A DNA stretch of 42,982 nucleotides from a virus. The stretch's first letter is position 1. Each line of letters starts with the position of its first letter. Under the pieces are notes generated by a model that saw nothing but the letters and a program-made list of their open reading frames with translations, searched no databases and was not told the DNA's origin. The position numbers were made by a program, and so were the translations under genes. The stretch lies in the IMG/VR virus record IMGVR_UViG_3300009079_000037, positions 1-42,982 of that record. One strand, given 5' to 3'. Shown piece by piece: positions 42,500-42,982 of the stretch.

Positions 42500-42673
42500 C
42501 TAGTGGCGGTCGCTGATGTTCCAGTTGCTGGAGTGGTCGGGTTGGATGCGACCAGCACGGACTGCCTGCCTGTACTCGTGCTCTGCTTGCATCTGACGTT
42601 GGATCTTCTCCATGACGGTCAGCATCTTAGGGGAAGGATCTTTGGAAGTGAGAAAGAATGATGTTTTGTTCAT
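42500..42673 (-). CDS. Small helical protein, possibly translated from a leaderless message (57 aa)
   Basis: From the ATG at 42673 the product is MNKTSFFLTSKDPSPKMLTV, then MEKIQRQMQAEHEYRQAVRA and GRIQPDHSSNWNISDRH. A basic helical middle is predicted by the E/K/Q/R heptad-like run. I do not recognise it. The -10 TATACT ends only 6 bases before this ATG, so the transcript would start at or near the start codon; the 6 extra codons upstream (to 42691) would lie within the promoter. Function unknown. Confidence 0.55.
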   Translation of the reverse strand: MNKTSFFLTSKDPSPKMLTVMEKIQRQMQAEHEYRQAVRAGRIQPDHSSNWNISDRH

Positions 42674-42679
42674 GTGCTT

Positions 42680-42713
42680 AGTATAGAGCATTTTGAGGGT
42701 CAGTGTGACCCTC
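42680..42713 (-). promoter_or_regulatory. Inverted-repeat promoter cassette D (before the 57-aa gene)
   Basis: TATACT (42680-42685) and GAGGGTCA-CAC-TGACCCTC (42695-42713), 9 bases apart. The stem of 8 base pairs is the longest of these repeats. The -10 region TGCTCTATACTA equals that at 37824-37829. Confidence 0.65.
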
Positions 42714-42725
42714 TTAACAATCTCT

Positions 42726-42911
42726 TCAGATTAGGCAAGCATCGATTGCCTCCATGACGTTGCCGTACTCACCGACAATCTCGCCTAGGTGGTCGCGAAT
42801 GAACGCATAGGATCCTGACTCATCGTGCATGGAGAAGCATACATCCATTGCACGGTCGAGATCAGTGAGCATCTCGGTTTCACCAAGGGCAGGGCAAGTG
42901 ATTTCGTACAT
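42726..42911 (-). CDS. Small early-type protein (61 aa)
   Basis: From the ATG at 42911 the product is MYEITCPALGETEMLTDLDR, then AMDVCFSMHDESGSYAFIRD and HLGEIVGEYGNVMEAIDACL. It is acidic and has the order strand, helix, strand, strand, helix typical of tiny alpha/beta phage proteins. The sequence has no known motif. A -10-like CATAAT lies 22 bases upstream of the ATG, which fits the leader design of this cluster; the longer frame (to 42935) would start inside that element. Function unknown. Confidence 0.58.
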   Translation of the reverse strand: MYEITCPALGETEMLTDLDRAMDVCFSMHDESGSYAFIRDHLGEIVGEYGNVMEAIDACLI

Positions 42912-42933
42912 GTGTTTCTTTTGAACTGAGTTC

Positions 42934-42939
42934 ATTATG
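42934..42939 (-). promoter_or_regulatory. Promoter -10 (CATAAT) before the 61-aa gene
   Basis: CATAAT on the minus strand followed by a 22-base A-rich leader. Further up, GTATC-GGTT-GATAC (42962-42975) is a perfect inverted repeat in the same general position as in the other cassettes, though of a different sequence and at about 22 bases from the -10. Confidence 0.4.
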
Positions 42940-42982
42940 GCATGGATCGGCAGACCGTTCTGTATCGGTTGATACCGTTTTC

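Overview
This window looks like the baseplate, tail-fibre and neck region of a T4-like marine cyanophage (a cyanomyovirus of Synechococcus or Prochlorococcus). This rests on gene content and T4-like order rather than on any database search. Every gene I can support lies on the minus strand, so the window reads from right to left.

Layout from right to left. (1) At 42.98-40.87 kb is a cluster of very small early-type genes (39-98 codons), visibly richer in G+C than the rest. Most have their own -10 element and an A/C-rich leader without a Shine-Dalgarno sequence; four carry a GGGTC/GACCC inverted repeat just upstream of the -10. (2) At 40.88-40.53 kb is a non-coding stretch with a direct-repeat array of 24-base period. 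(3) At 40.53-37.85 kb is a small acidic protein, two related beta-rich structural proteins and a PAAR spike-tip protein, in overlapping genes. (4) At 37.85-37.28 kb a near-consensus sigma70-type promoter precedes three tiny genes. (5) At 37.25-22.86 kb are the baseplate wedge genes gp25, gp6, a giant gp7-like protein (3544 aa, a quarter of the window) and gp8. (6) At 22.86-16.38 kb is a 2085-aa DUF4815-type structural protein and a small coiled-coil protein. (7) At 16.3-0.8 kb is a long run of adhesion and fibre genes: a BppU-like small protein, several fibres starting with MAAP(K/R), a beta-helix fibre, a large fibre split by a single in-frame stop, a glycine-rich adhesin with two LamG-like domains, and three tandem C1q-like proteins. 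(8) At 0.8-0 kb is a probable tail-fibre assembly chaperone and the start of neck gene gp13.

In T4 the order is 25-6-7-8-9-10-11-12-wac-13. Here 25-6-7-8 and 13 are in place, and the host-recognition cassette fills the slot of T4 9-12/wac. Exact or one-base variants of the T4 late -10 element (TATAAATA) sit 20-40 bases upstream of many structural starts, which fits late expression. The early-type cluster uses a different promoter design.

Most notable points: a tail-fibre gene interrupted by one TAA at a conserved repeat position with the frame open on both sides; a recurring inverted-repeat promoter cassette in the small-gene cluster; the 24-base array; a dense group of hairpins at 42.14-42.25 kb; and domain sharing among the fibre proteins that suggests module shuffling.
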